64,000 nt of DNA from Planctomycetes bacterium UBA7888 (GTDB taxonomy: Bacteria > Planctomycetota > UBA1135), in assembly GCA_002500505.1 (NCBI GenBank), contig DLRM01000025.1:15856-79855 (forward strand). The letters are read 5' to 3'. The notes under the pieces are model-generated. The model was not told where the DNA came from, did not search any database, and was given only the letters and a program-made list of their open reading frames with translations. The position numbers were made by a program, and so were the translations under genes. Positions within the stretch are counted from its first letter, which is position 1. Each line of letters begins with the position of its first letter. Shown here piece after piece: positions 8,365-16,916 of the stretch.

Positions 8365-10428
8365 ATGCCCAACCCCTCCCTGGACCCCTTTCCCACTGAA
8401 GCACTCGAAGTTCTCGGTTTTCCTGAGACTCTGAGTTGGATTGCAGAGTTTGCCGCAACTCCCGCAGGGCGACGAGCTTTGGCCGCTGTGCACCCTGAAA
8501 TGGAGCCCTCCAAGCGTGAAGGGGTTCGGAAACGAGGGCTTGAAGCCAGCCGAGCCTTGCGGGGAGATGCGTCTCCGTCTTTTGGCCGTGGGGGAGACAT
8601 CCCAGCTTTACTGGAACATGCCACCCATCGTTCTTTGGATGGCGATGAGTTGGCGAGCCTGCTCGACGCCCTTCGGCGCGTTGAGAATTTGAACGCCTGG
8701 GCCGCTTCCCACCCAGAGTTTCCCGCCTTGAATGCCCTCTTGGCCGGAGCACCTTCTTTGAGTGATTTGCTTTCATTGTTAGAAGTCACCATTGATGAAC
8801 GGGGTGAAGTAAGAGACTCCGCAGATACTGCCATTCCTCCTTTGCGCAAAGACCTCATTAAGGCGGAAGGGCACCGGAAGAAAGCCTTGCAAGAGGCCCT
8901 TGAGCAATGGGGTCGCCAAGGTTTTTTGCAGGAAACTCGGCCGGTTTTCCGTGGTGATCGCCCTGCCCTCGCTGTGAAAAGCACCCATCAGGGGCGAGCT
9001 CGAGGCATTCTTCATGACCGTTCCAAATCGGGTGACACCGTTTATTTGGAACCCGACTCGGTCGTGGAATGGTCCAATCAAATGGCCTCCATCGAGAGTC
9101 GGCTTCGGCAAGTCATCCAAAGAGTTCTTTCGGAATGTACGCGGAGCTTTGTCCGTCGCCGGAGGGATTTGGAAGATTCGGATTATCGTTTAGGGCAAAC
9201 CGATCTTGCGTTTGCCACAGCGAAATGGGCTGTGGAAGTGAATGGTCAATGGCCAGAGATGCCAAGCCAATCTTTGCGACTATTGGAAGCTCGGCATCCC
9301 TTGCTTGGGCGGCAACTAGGTTTCCAAGAAGTGACGCCGCTCAATATTGAATTGGGCACGGACTTCGACCTGTTGGTGATTACGGGACCTAACACCGGTG
9401 GGAAAACTGTGGCTCTAAAAACCGTTGGCTTGCTTTGTGCTTTAGCCTGTGCGGGTTTACCGATTTCTACCGCTGAAGGAAGTGCAGTACCTTTTTTGCC
9501 CGGAATTGATGCGGACATTGGGGACCACCAATCTCTTGAATCCAGTCTCTCTACCTTCTCCGGACACCTCCGGAAAATCCTTCGCATATTGGAGGGAGTG
9601 CAAAAGGGGAGCTTGGTTCTATTAGACGAGTTGGGGACCGGGACGGATCCGGAAGAGGGAAGTGCTTTAGGGCAAGCCATACTGGAAACCCTTCTTGAAA
9701 GTCATGCACTTGTGATGGCGAACACTCACTTGGGCTCTTTGAAATTATTTTCGGTCCAATCCAACCGAGCCGAAAATGCATCTATGGAGTTCGACCCAGA
9801 AAATTTAGCTCCTAGTTTTAGATTGCTTGTGGGGGTGCCAGGTGCAAGTCATGCCTTAGATGTGGCGCAAACCATGGGAATGCCTTCGCCTATTTTGGAG
9901 AGAGCTCAATCGTTAGGTCGGCGAGGCGGTGGTATGGAGGATTTGATTGCAGATGCCGCTGGAGTTCGCCGACATGCTGAAGAAATCCGAGAGCGGGCCC
10001 GCGATACAGAGGCTGAAGTCAGGGAGACTCTTCGTTCTGCTGAGGAGCAAGAGAATGCCGCCAGATTTCGCGCCAAGTTAAGAGAGAACGAAGCTGAAAT
10101 GGCCTTTCGCGAGTTGCGTTCTCGACTCGAAGCTCTTTTGCAAAGCCGAGGCGGTGCCTTGACTGGGCAAATGACAAAGGAGGCTCGGACCCAGTTTGAT
10201 GACTTCCAATTGGAGCTTCGAAAAGTTCTGGACGAGTCTGATTTGGCTCTACGGTGGGACGCCTTTGTGCGCGGACTCAAGAAAGGTATGACCGTTTGGG
10301 TTCCCGAGTATCGTTCCCGAATGCAGGTTTTGAAGTTGGATTCCAAGAGGGGCCGCATCAAACTGCGTCATGGGCAGTTGGAAATTGAACTCCCCATTCA
10401 CGAAATCAGCTGGTTGGACTCTTCATGA
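8365..10428 (+). CDS. mutS2: MutS2-type ATPase lacking the C-terminal Smr domain
   Basis: MutS2 proteins bind branched DNA or, in some bacteria, collided ribosomes. This 687-residue protein has the MutS core and clamp region, an ATPase domain with Walker A GPNTGGKT (341-348), a signature helix (SLESSLSTFSGHL, about 390) and Walker B LVLLDELGTGTDPE (about 417-430), then a coiled-coil-like helical stretch rich in Glu/Arg (about 520-620). It ends right after a KOW-like beta segment (GMTVWVP..MQVL). Typical MutS2 proteins are about 780 residues and carry a Smr nuclease domain after this point, which is absent here with no frameshifted remnant. It overlaps the receiver gene by four bases (ATGA). 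Confidence 0.9.
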   Translation: MPNPSLDPFPTEALEVLGFPETLSWIAEFAATPAGRRALAAVHPEMEPSKREGVRKRGLEASRALRGDASPSFGRGGDIPALLEHATHRSLDGDELASLLDALRRVENLNAWAASHPEFPALNALLAGAPSLSDLLSLLEVTIDERGEVRDSADTAIPPLRKDLIKAEGHRKKALQEALEQWGRQGFLQETRPVFRGDRPALAVKSTHQGRARGILHDRSKSGDTVYLEPDSVVEWSNQMASIESRLRQVIQRVLSECTRSFVRRRRDLEDSDYRLGQTDLAFATAKWAVEVNGQWPEMPSQSLRLLEARHPLLGRQLGFQEVTPLNIELGTDFDLLVITGPNTGGKTVALKTVGLLCALACAGLPISTAEGSAVPFLPGIDADIGDHQSLESSLSTFSGHLRKILRILEGVQKGSLVLLDELGTGTDPEEGSALGQAILETLLESHALVMANTHLGSLKLFSVQSNRAENASMEFDPENLAPSFRLLVGVPGASHALDVAQTMGMPSPILERAQSLGRRGGGMEDLIADAAGVRRHAEEIRERARDTEAEVRETLRSAEEQENAARFRAKLRENEAEMAFRELRSRLEALLQSRGGALTGQMTKEARTQFDDFQLELRKVLDESDLALRWDAFVRGLKKGMTVWVPEYRSRMQVLKLDSKRGRIKLRHGQLEIELPIHEISWLDSS

Positions 10429-10808
10429 CACCTCGGGTTCTTGTTCTCGATAACGATTCTTCCCTTCGCGATTTGCTAACGCTTGCCTTAGGGCGGGTAG
10501 ATTGTGAGGCCGTGCCTTGTGCTCATGCTGCGGCCGCCGAAGAAATGCTCCCCTCTGTCGACTTCCTTTTGTTAGACCTCAATTTAAGCGAAGGGAATTC
10601 TGGGGAGCAACTTGCGCTTCGATGGCAAGAAATGAGTATTTTGCCGCCCTTCCTCCTCGTGACCGGAGCGCCAGACGATGCTCGCATCCAATGTTTGGAA
10701 TCCATCCCGAGTTTCCGTGGCGTGGTCTCGAAGCCTTTCTCTATCCTAGAGCTTGTGGAACAGGTTCGAACCCTTGCCTTAGGTGATGAAATCGAAACGG
10801 AATCATGA
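10425..10808 (+). CDS. Stand-alone response-regulator receiver domain
   Basis: A 127-residue CheY-like receiver with no output domain. Expected residues are present: an acidic pair in LVLDNDS (Asp9/Asp11), phosphoacceptor Asp51 in LLLDLNL, Thr80 in LVTGAP and Lys103 in VVSKPF. The gene sits between mutS2 and aroC with ATGA overlaps on both sides, so all three are probably translated from one mRNA. No histidine kinase is nearby, so the partner kinase and output are unknown. Confidence 0.87.
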   Translation: MTPRVLVLDNDSSLRDLLTLALGRVDCEAVPCAHAAAAEEMLPSVDFLLLDLNLSEGNSGEQLALRWQEMSILPPFLLVTGAPDDARIQCLESIPSFRGVVSKPFSILELVEQVRTLALGDEIETES

Positions 10809-11995
10809 CTCACAAATCTTCCCCCCATACCAATGGTCTTCAATGGACAACTGCCGGCGAGTCTCATGGCCCCACTTTGGTTGCTGTTTTGGAAGGCCTT
10901 CCCGCCGGCCTTCCCATCGATTTTGAGGCCGTTCAGCGGGGCATGATGCGGCGATGGGAGGCTTATGGCCGGGGAAAGAGAGCCGACTTTGAAAAAGATG
11001 CCCTCTCTGTGCTTTCGGGAATGAAGAAGGGGGTGACTTTGGGAAGTCCTTTGACCTTGGGCATTGGGAATGCCGATCAAAAAATTGATGAGTTACCCAA
11101 TCTCGCTGCGCCTCGCCCTGGCCATGTGGATTTAGCGGGTGTTCAGCGAAACCAATGCCGAGATATCCGGGCCCTGTTAGAGCGGGCAAGCGCCCGAGAA
11201 ACGGCTTCGAGGACGGCTTTGGGTGAGGTTGCCAGCCAACTTTTGGCACCCTTTGGCATTCAGGTCCATGCTTGGGTGCGTGGAATTGGTGGCGTGGATG
11301 CGGACTGGGCGTTTCCTTCCGATGAGAGGGAAATAGCGGCTTCAAGCGCCAAAAGCGCCTTTTTTGGTCTGGATTCCAGCATGGATGAGGCTTGGAAAAG
11401 TAAAATCGAAGAAGCGGAGGAAGCCGGAGATTCCCTTGGCGGAGTCTTTGAAGTTGCCGTTTTCGGCTGCCCACCGGGTTTGGGCGGCTTTGAGCAGCCC
11501 GTGGACCGGTTGGATGCTCGCTTGATGGCCGCTTTGGCCTCGGTGCCGGCCATTAAAGGAGTCTCGATTGGGGCGGGCTTTTCTGCTGCGTCAACGCCTG
11601 GAAGTGTTTTCCATGACGGTATTTACGTCGATTCAGAATCCTGGTCCGGCTTGGGGCGGCGCTCGAATCACGCTGGCGGTGTTGAGGGAGGGCTGACTAA
11701 TGGACAACCTCTTTCTCTCAGAGCCGCAATGAAGCCGATTCCCACTCTCCGGCATGGGGTCGAATCGGTGGATCTGGAGCAGCACAAAGAATCACGCGCA
11801 ACATATGAACGTAGCGACGTTTGCGCCGTTTCCGCTGCTTCCGTGGTGGGGCGGGCAGTGGTGGCTCTAGAGATTGCCTCTGCGCTTCGAGCTCGCCTGG
11901 GCGGGGTGACTTTCCGCGAAATGATGACCCGATTTCGAGCTTTGGGGAGCGAGCAAAAACCGGCCGAATGGCCTGCGGAATTGGGAGATTTATAG
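10805..11995 (+). CDS. aroC: Chorismate synthase
   Basis: Converts 5-enolpyruvylshikimate 3-phosphate to chorismate using reduced FMN, the last step of the shikimate pathway. The 396-residue protein begins with the family motif GESHG (about 18-22) and has the RPGH..ASARETASR region (about 99-140), and the C-terminal GGVEGGLTNG with AMKPIPT. Its ATG overlaps the stop of the receiver gene. A terminator-like hairpin follows the stop, ending this transcription unit before the tRNA/tuf promoter. Confidence 0.97.
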   Translation: MTHKSSPHTNGLQWTTAGESHGPTLVAVLEGLPAGLPIDFEAVQRGMMRRWEAYGRGKRADFEKDALSVLSGMKKGVTLGSPLTLGIGNADQKIDELPNLAAPRPGHVDLAGVQRNQCRDIRALLERASARETASRTALGEVASQLLAPFGIQVHAWVRGIGGVDADWAFPSDEREIAASSAKSAFFGLDSSMDEAWKSKIEEAEEAGDSLGGVFEVAVFGCPPGLGGFEQPVDRLDARLMAALASVPAIKGVSIGAGFSAASTPGSVFHDGIYVDSESWSGLGRRSNHAGGVEGGLTNGQPLSLRAAMKPIPTLRHGVESVDLEQHKESRATYERSDVCAVSAASVVGRAVVALEIASALRARLGGVTFREMMTRFRALGSEQKPAEWPAELGDL

Positions 11996-12015
11996 GGCGT
12001 AGGTAATTGCGTTTT

Positions 12016-12042
12016 CGGAAGATTGAGCTTTTCCGGTTTTTT
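12016..12042 (+). terminator. Intrinsic terminator after aroC
   Basis: A hairpin with seven-base arms (CGGAAGA / TTTTCCG, one G-T pair, six-base loop) is followed by a run of six T at 12037-12042. It lies 20 bases after the aroC stop and just upstream of the tRNA-tuf promoter. Confidence 0.7.
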
Positions 12043-12056
12043 CCCAAGTCTATTGA

Positions 12057-12084
12057 TTGACTGCCCCTCGAGGGAATGTATGAT
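12057..12084 (+). promoter_or_regulatory. Promoter of the tRNA-tuf operon
   Basis: TTGACT at 12057-12062 and TATGAT at 12079-12084 with a 16-base spacer, ending 29 bases before the first tRNA. The -10 box is followed by GTTTGGCCC, and the 12 bases from the last GAT of the -10 onward are identical at the S10-operon promoter. I infer that both promoters share an initial transcribed sequence or discriminator. Confidence 0.75.
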
Positions 12085-12113
12085 GTTTGGCCCTTTCGGC
12101 CTCCGGGTGCCTT

Positions 12114-12189
12114 GCTAGCGTAGCTCAGTTGGTAGAGCTCCGGTTTTGTAAACCGGTGGTCAAGGGTTCAAGTCCCTTCGCTAGCTCCA
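12114..12189 (+). tRNA. tRNA-Thr(TGT)
   Basis: A complete 76-base cloverleaf with acceptor pair GCTAGCG/CGCTAGC, D arm with TAGCTCAGTTGGTAGAGC, anticodon loop TTTGTAA (anticodon TGT), T arm GGGTTCAAGTCCC and an encoded CCA. It is the first of four tRNA genes before tuf. Confidence 0.97.
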
Positions 12190-12274
12190 TTTCCGGGCGT
12201 TTCTTGCGCCTCTGGTGCTCTTGAAGGTTGTTCTTTCTCGTCTCTTGTCGCCGCCTGAAGCTTGAGTGCTTCTC

Positions 12275-12359
12275 GGGGAGATTCCGGAGTGGCCAAACGG
12301 GACGGACTGTAAATCCGTTGGCTCCGCCTTCGGAGGTTCGAATCCTCCTCTCCCCACCA
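12275..12359 (+). tRNA. tRNA-Tyr(GTA)
   Basis: An 85-base class II tRNA with acceptor GGGGAGA/TCTCCCC, anticodon GTA in the loop between GGACT and AATCC, a long variable arm (GGCTCCGCCTTCGGAG), T loop GGTTCGAATCC and an encoded CCA. A long variable arm is normal for bacterial tRNA-Tyr. Confidence 0.97.
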
Positions 12360-12390
12360 ACATACAGCGTGCCAGCACGCATCCGTTCAA

Positions 12391-12464
<74 letters not shown>

Positions 12465-12477
12465 CGGTGCGAACCAC

Positions 12478-12552
12478 GCTGCTGTAGCTCAGGGGTAGAG
12501 CACCTCCTTGGTAAGGAGGAGGTCACGGGTTCAAATCCCGTCAGCAGCTCCA
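12478..12552 (+). tRNA. tRNA-Thr(GGT)
   Basis: A 75-base tRNA with acceptor GCTGCTG/CAGCAGC, anticodon GGT between CTCCTT and AAGGAG, T arm CGGGTTCAAATCCCG and an encoded CCA. The order Thr(TGT)-Tyr(GTA)-Gly(TCC)-Thr(GGT)-tuf is the same as at the E. coli thrU-tyrU-glyT-thrT-tufB locus. Confidence 0.97.
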
Positions 12553-12567
12553 CGGCGACCCATCAAT

Positions 12568-12609
12568 TCCGGTAATCTACCGGATCGACTTCAAGGATTC
12601 CCTTGAAGT
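12568..12609 (+). promoter_or_regulatory. Tandem hairpins between the tRNA cluster and tuf
   Basis: Two perfect hairpins: TCCGGTA-ATC-TACCGGA (12568-12584) and ACTTCAAGG-ATTC-CCTTGAAGT (12588-12609). The second is followed by TTCCCTT. They lie in the 126-base gap between the last tRNA and tuf, where they could act in tRNA 3'-end processing or as a partial attenuator setting the tRNA to tuf ratio. Confidence 0.5.
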
Positions 12610-12678
12610 TTCCCTTAAACCAACCATCAACCTGTCAAAACCCTGAAATTGCGCCCCTAATCCGGGCAGCCTAAAAAA

Positions 12679-13884
12679 ATGGCCAAGGAAGTCTTTGAGC
12701 GTACCAAGCCACACGTCAATGTGGGCACCGTCGGTCACGTGGACCACGGTAAAACCACGCTGACATCTGCCATCACCGGTTATCTCGCCATGAAATCTGG
12801 CGGTAAAGCGATGGCCTTTGATGAAATCGATAAGGCCCCGGAAGAGAAGGCACGAGGCATCACAATCTCCACCGCCCACGTTGAGTATGAGACTGAAAAC
12901 CGTCACTACGCTCACGTGGATTGTCCTGGACACGCTGATTATGTGAAAAACATGATTACAGGTGCTGCCCAAATGGACGGTGGCATTTTGGTTGTGTCGG
13001 CCAACGATGGCCCGATGCCCCAAACTCGTGAGCACATCTTGCTCGCCCGCCAGGTAAACGTACCTGCACTTGTTGTTTACATGAACAAGTGTGACATGGT
13101 GGACGATGAAGAGCTCCTCGACCTCGTTGAGATGGAGATTCGCGAACTGTTGAGTGAGTACCAGTTCCCTGGTGATGACATTCCTGTCATTCGTGGCTCT
13201 GCTTTGCAGGCTATGGAAGGCGTACTTAATAGCGTTGCCACTGATGATGACTGCTTTAAGTCTATTCAGGAACTTATGGCTGCCGTGGATGAGTACATCC
13301 CTGAACCCGAGCGTGATGTGGATAAGCCTTTCCTCATGCCTGTGGAAGATGTGTTCTCCATCGAAGGTCGCGGAACCGTGGTAACGGGTCGTATCGAAAC
13401 TGGAATCGTAAAGACTGGCGAAGAAATTGCGATTGTTGGTTTTAAGGACACTGTCAAGACCACTTGTACTGGTGTTGAAATGTTCCAGAAGACTTTGGAT
13501 GAAGGCCGGGCTGGCGACAACGTGGGTTGTCTCCTCCGTGGCGTTAAGAAGGACGAGGTCGAGCGTGGCCAAGTTCTCGCCGCTCCTGGTTCCATTACCC
13601 CTCACACGAAGTTTGAGTCTGAGGTATACATCTTGAGCAAAAAGGAAGGTGGACGCGAGAAGCCTTTCTTCTCTGGATACCGCCCTCAGTTCTACTTCCG
13701 TACTACTGACGTAACCGGTTCCATTACTTTGCCTGATGGCGTTGAGATGGTCATGCCTGGTGACAACGTCAAGATGACGGTTGAGTTGATTACTCCTGTT
13801 GCAATGGACGAGCAGTTGCGCTTCGCGATTCGTGAAGGCGGCCGGACCGTTGGCGCTGGAGTGGTTTCCGCAGTCGTTGAATAA
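12679..13884 (+). CDS. tuf: Elongation factor Tu
   Basis: GTPase that delivers aminoacyl-tRNA to the ribosome. The 401-residue protein has the G1 motif GHVDHGKT (about 19-26), the switch [14 protein letters not shown] (about 81) and NKCD (about 136-139), then the two beta-barrel domains. It follows four tRNA genes and precedes rpmG-secE-nusG, the arrangement of the E. coli tufB locus. No second tuf is seen next to fusA, which here is followed directly by rpsJ. Confidence 0.99.
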   Translation: MAKEVFERTKPHVNVGTVGHVDHGKTTLTSAITGYLAMKSGGKAMAFDEIDKAPEEKARGITISTAHVEYETENRHYAHVDCPGHADYVKNMITGAAQMDGGILVVSANDGPMPQTREHILLARQVNVPALVVYMNKCDMVDDEELLDLVEMEIRELLSEYQFPGDDIPVIRGSALQAMEGVLNSVATDDDCFKSIQELMAAVDEYIPEPERDVDKPFLMPVEDVFSIEGRGTVVTGRIETGIVKTGEEIAIVGFKDTVKTTCTGVEMFQKTLDEGRAGDNVGCLLRGVKKDEVERGQVLAAPGSITPHTKFESEVYILSKKEGGREKPFFSGYRPQFYFRTTDVTGSITLPDGVEMVMPGDNVKMTVELITPVAMDEQLRFAIREGGRTVGAGVVSAVVE

Positions 13885-13893
13885 ACAGAATTG

Positions 13894-13927
13894 GATGCCG
13901 GTTTGACCTTTTGGTTAAACCGGCATC
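13894..13927 (+). terminator. Attenuator-like hairpin between tuf and rpmG
   Basis: A perfect 11-base inverted repeat (GATGCCGGTTT / AAACCGGCATC, 12-base loop) starts ten bases after the tuf stop. No T-run follows, so partial termination or RNA processing between abundant tuf mRNA and rpmG is more likely than full termination. Confidence 0.55.
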
Positions 13928-13939
13928 TGCCCTTGAATC

Positions 13940-14098
13940 ATGAAAAACAAGGAACGACACGTCTTCCTCGAGTGCACAGATTGCCGCAACCGGAATTACA
14001 CAACCGGAAAGCGGGCTCGTGCTGAATACAAGCTTGAGAAGAAAAAGTTTTGCCGCTTTTGTGGCAAACACACCCTACACCGCGAAAAGAAGCTCTAG
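13940..14098 (+). CDS. rpmG: 50S ribosomal protein L33
   Basis: A small gene of 52 codons between tuf and secE. The product has two CxxC pairs (CTDC near residue 12 and CRFC near residue 38), so it is the zinc-binding C+ form of L33. The residues ECTDCRNRNY and FCRFCGKHTLHREKK are typical of the family. L33 sits near the E-site tRNA on the large subunit. Position before secE is conserved in many bacteria. Confidence 0.96.
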   Translation: MKNKERHVFLECTDCRNRNYTTGKRARAEYKLEKKKFCRFCGKHTLHREKKL

Positions 14099-14116
14099 GT
14101 CTTAGGGCCTATTTCC

Positions 14117-14560
14117 ATGTACCGCTATAAGCCCGAAGAAGGACGAAACGCCCGCCAAGCAGCATTCTGGCTGGGTGAGGGCATGATTGTCTATGGTTGC
14201 TTCGCACTTCGTGGAACTTTGGATCGTTGGGAGGGGCTACGAGCCCCTTTGTTGGAGAGCTTTGAGAGCCTGCCTATTCTGGGCGTGACTTTGAATGGGT
14301 CATTCTTGGGCGCACTTGGTGTTTTCCTCCTTCTGACTTGGCTTCTTGTGGGCAAGTTGGCGGTAGAGAAGAATGCCGACAAACTTATAGAAGTTGAAAC
14401 AGAGATGAAGAAAGTGACTTGGCCTACTTTTAAGGAGGCCAGTAACTCTTCTATCGTTGTTGTTAGCACGGTTCTCATCCTGATGGGCTTCTTGGCCTTT
14501 AGTGATGCCGTTCTTGGACGTTTATTCAACTTTATCCTCTGGAAAGAGGTGGGAGAATAA
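14117..14560 (+). CDS. secE: Preprotein translocase subunit SecE (extended)
   Basis: SecE clamps SecY in the inner-membrane translocon. The C-terminal 55 residues are canonical: the amphipathic cytoplasmic helix with MKKVTWPT (about 97-104) and a final membrane segment (about 111-133). The N-terminal 80 residues add a strong hydrophobic segment (61-80) and a weaker one (about 15-32), so at 147 residues it is nearer the three-segment SecE of E. coli than the minimal 60-residue form, although the extra part is not obviously similar in sequence. It lies directly before nusG, as is usual. Confidence 0.93.
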   Translation: MYRYKPEEGRNARQAAFWLGEGMIVYGCFALRGTLDRWEGLRAPLLESFESLPILGVTLNGSFLGALGVFLLLTWLLVGKLAVEKNADKLIEVETEMKKVTWPTFKEASNSSIVVVSTVLILMGFLAFSDAVLGRLFNFILWKEVGE

Positions 14561-14570
14561 AAGAGTGTCG

Positions 14571-15128
14571 ATGAACTGGTATGTCGTGCGTGTTCCAACG
14601 AACCAAGAGGACAAGGTTCGTGAGCGCCTTTTGCGCCGCATTAAGGCTGATGGCCTTGAGGACCGCTTGCCCCAAGTATTGGTTCCCATTGAGCGGATTA
14701 CTGAGATTAAAGCCGGTAAGAAAAAAGTGAGCAGTCACAAAATCTACCCCGGTTATGTTCTGCTTCAAGCAGATATGGGAAAGCATGAGCCGGACGAAAA
14801 GTCGGAAGAAGACCAAAGGGTTTGGTTCGCTCTCCGTGAGACCAAAGGTTTTGGCGATTTTGTAGGTGGGGGCGCAGAGCCTGTCGCTATGAGTGATGAA
14901 GAGGTCGCGCAGCTTTTGGCGCGCATGGATGACACCGCTGAGACACCACGCATGGCGGTCGCGGTCAAGGTTGGAGACCTTGTTCGCATCAAAGAGGGCC
15001 CGTTTGAGGGCTTCGACGGAACAGTTGAGGAATCCGTTGACGACAAAGGATTGCTGAAAATCTCGGTCACCATCTTTGGCCGGGCAACCAGCGTGGAAAT
15101 CCAACAATGGCAGGTTGAGGCAACTTAA
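14571..15128 (+). CDS. nusG: Transcription antitermination factor NusG
   Basis: NusG binds RNA polymerase and links it to Rho or to the ribosome. The ATG at 14571 gives the usual start MNWYVVRV, while a GTG two codons earlier is possible. The 185-residue product has an NGN domain (about 1-120) with the GYVLLQADM strand and a C-terminal KOW domain ([20 protein letters not shown], about 135-155). A charged stretch in the NGN domain around [11 protein letters not shown] is longer than in E. coli. It is followed by the rplK leader. Confidence 0.96.
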   Translation: MNWYVVRVPTNQEDKVRERLLRRIKADGLEDRLPQVLVPIERITEIKAGKKKVSSHKIYPGYVLLQADMGKHEPDEKSEEDQRVWFALRETKGFGDFVGGGAEPVAMSDEEVAQLLARMDDTAETPRMAVAVKVGDLVRIKEGPFEGFDGTVEESVDDKGLLKISVTIFGRATSVEIQQWQVEAT

Positions 15129-15181
15129 TCTGCCCGGATTCCTCGGAACTCCTGAGGCGTCCAACACATAACCCGTTCGGA

Positions 15182-15207
15182 CCACCCAAGGCCTCGGCCG
15201 TAAGTGG
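15182..15207 (+). promoter_or_regulatory. Hairpin in the rplK leader, possible L1 autoregulatory site
   Basis: CCAC (15182-15185) can pair with GTGG (15204-15207), and GGC with GCC around a CTCG tetraloop, leaving an asymmetric internal loop. The structure runs directly into the purine-rich ribosome-binding sequence GGGAGGGAG before rplK. L1 represses L11-L1 translation in many bacteria by binding a short leader stem with an internal loop, so this is a candidate operator; the match is structural only. Confidence 0.3.
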
Positions 15208-15220
15208 GAGGGAGACAAAA

Positions 15221-15646
15221 ATGGCAAAAGAATTAACAGCACAAATCAAACTGCAGTGCCCGGGAGGGGCTGCGACTCCTGCGCCTCCAGTTGGCCCCGC
15301 ATTGGGTGCTCACGGTGTCCCCATTGGGGAATTCGTGAAGCAATTCAACGATGCTACGGCTGACAAGCGAGGCCTCGTCATTCCGGTAGTGATTTCGGTC
15401 TTCAAAGACCGGTCCTTCAGTTTTGTTCTGAAATCCCCCCCTGCAGCCGTCCTTCTTTTGAAAGCGGCTGGGCTTGAAAAAGCTTCAGGTGTGGTTGGAA
15501 CTGAAATTGTCGGCTCGGTGACACGGGCTCAGGTCATGGAGATTGTCGATATTAAGCGCGAAGATTTAAATGCCGCTTCGGACGAAGCTGCATCGCGCAT
15601 TATCGAAGGAACCGCCCGTTCCATGGGCATCGAGGTGAGTGACTGA
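15221..15646 (+). CDS. rplK: 50S ribosomal protein L11
   Basis: Part of the GTPase-associated centre with L10 and L7/L12, and needed for RelA activation. The 141-residue protein carries the proline-rich PPVGPALG loop (about 22-29) and the C-terminal rRNA-binding domain with [18 protein letters not shown]. Its length matches E. coli L11 (142). A strong Shine-Dalgarno (GGGAGGGAG) precedes the start. It overlaps or abuts rplA. Confidence 0.98.
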   Translation: MAKELTAQIKLQCPGGAATPAPPVGPALGAHGVPIGEFVKQFNDATADKRGLVIPVVISVFKDRSFSFVLKSPPAAVLLLKAAGLEKASGVVGTEIVGSVTRAQVMEIVDIKREDLNAASDEAASRIIEGTARSMGIEVSD

Positions 15647-15647
15647 C

Positions 15648-16331
15648 ATGGTTATAAGTCGACGCACACGAGAAAATTTCGAAAAGCTTGAGGAAGACCA
15701 GGTTTACGAACTTGCGGACGCATTGAGCACCCTGAAGGGGCTTCGCCTAGCCAAGTTCGATGAAACCGTTGAGGTCGTTGCCCGCTTGGGTGTAGATCCC
15801 CGAAAGTCCGACCAAATGGTTCGAGGCGCGGTGAGTCTTCCACATGGTCTTGGCAAAACAGTACGAGTTATCGTTTTTGCCGAAGGCGATGCCGCTGACC
15901 AGGCCAGTGAAGCTGGCGCGATGGAGGTAGGCGGAGATGAGCTGGCGAAGAAGATTGAAGGCGGTTGGCAAGATTTTGACATCGTCATTGCCCACCCTGC
16001 CATGATGAAAGTCGTGGGCCGTTTGGGCCGGGTCTTGGGGCCCCAAGGCAAGATGCCTTCCCCCAAATCAGGCACAGTGACCCCGGATGTCGTGAAAGCA
16101 ACTACTGAATTCTTGGCTGGTAAAGTTGAATTCAGAGTGGATTCTGCTGGCAACATTCATGTTCCGGTTGGAAAAGCTTCCTTCTCGGCCGAAAAGCTGG
16201 TTGAAAACGCTTCCACATTTCTTGACCTCATCATTTCTATGCGCCCCGCCACTGCAAAGGGCACATACCTGCGCAACGTCAGCATTAGTACCACGATGGG
16301 TCCTGGCCTCAAAGTGAGCTACGGGAGTTAA
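15648..16331 (+). CDS. rplA: 50S ribosomal protein L1
   Basis: Forms the L1 stalk that handles E-site tRNA release, and acts as translational repressor of its own operon in many bacteria. The ATG at 15648, one base after the rplK stop, is chosen over an in-frame GTG at 15639, giving 227 residues. The second domain includes the family signature [20 protein letters not shown] (about 124-143). The next gene, rplJ, starts three bases after the stop. Confidence 0.97.
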   Translation: MVISRRTRENFEKLEEDQVYELADALSTLKGLRLAKFDETVEVVARLGVDPRKSDQMVRGAVSLPHGLGKTVRVIVFAEGDAADQASEAGAMEVGGDELAKKIEGGWQDFDIVIAHPAMMKVVGRLGRVLGPQGKMPSPKSGTVTPDVVKATTEFLAGKVEFRVDSAGNIHVPVGKASFSAEKLVENASTFLDLIISMRPATAKGTYLRNVSISTTMGPGLKVSYGS

Positions 16332-16334
16332 ACC

Positions 16335-16868
16335 ATGGTCAGCACACTGAATGAATGGATTGTTTCGGAGTACAACGCCTTGGTGGAAGACCAAGGGGGT
16401 GTTGTTCTTCTTGAACTCAACGGACTCAACATTGACGAGTCCACGGCTCTGCGGAATTCAGTCCGCGAGAAGGGTGCTCAAGTAAAGGTGATTAAAAATC
16501 GCCTTGCTAAGGTTGCCTTAGAAGGTGCCGGTGTTCCAATTTCCTTAGAGGAAATCTCTGGGACCTTTGCCCTTCTTGTTGGCGATGTCGAGTCCACAAT
16601 TGCAGCTTCAAAGGCAATTGAGGAGCTTGCGAAGAAACGCAAGAAAGACCGCAGGATTCATTTCCTTGCGGCTTATCTCGACGGTTCTGCCATGGATGCC
16701 GCAGAAGCGGCTTCCATTCCAAGTATGCCAGACAAGGACACCTTGCGCGGCATGCTCTGTGGTGCTCTTTCGGGTCCTGCCCGTTCGATTGCCACGCTCC
16801 TCTCGGAGGTTCAGGCCTCCACTGCCCGTGTCGTGCAAGCACGGGCGGACCAGGGGGATGCCGCCTAG
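16335..16868 (+). CDS. rplJ: 50S ribosomal protein L10
   Basis: Base of the L7/L12 stalk, 177 residues. The N-terminal globular part shows the L10 pattern with VIKNRLAKVAL (about 53-63), and the C-terminal helix that binds L7/L12 dimers follows. Only three bases separate it from rplA, so a long L10-binding leader of the E. coli type does not fit in the gap; if L10 autoregulation exists, its site must lie inside rplA or the mechanism differs. Confidence 0.97.
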   Translation: MVSTLNEWIVSEYNALVEDQGGVVLLELNGLNIDESTALRNSVREKGAQVKVIKNRLAKVALEGAGVPISLEEISGTFALLVGDVESTIAASKAIEELAKKRKKDRRIHFLAAYLDGSAMDAAEAASIPSMPDKDTLRGMLCGALSGPARSIATLLSEVQASTARVVQARADQGDAA

Positions 16869-16916
16869 GGCCCCCTTTCCCCAATCATCTGCACAAGTTC
16901 CTACCCAATAAGAAAA

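Noticed and set aside
12577..13605. A 342-residue frame antisense to tuf
   Set aside because: The strong codon bias of tuf leaves long stop-free antisense frames; no start signal or family match.
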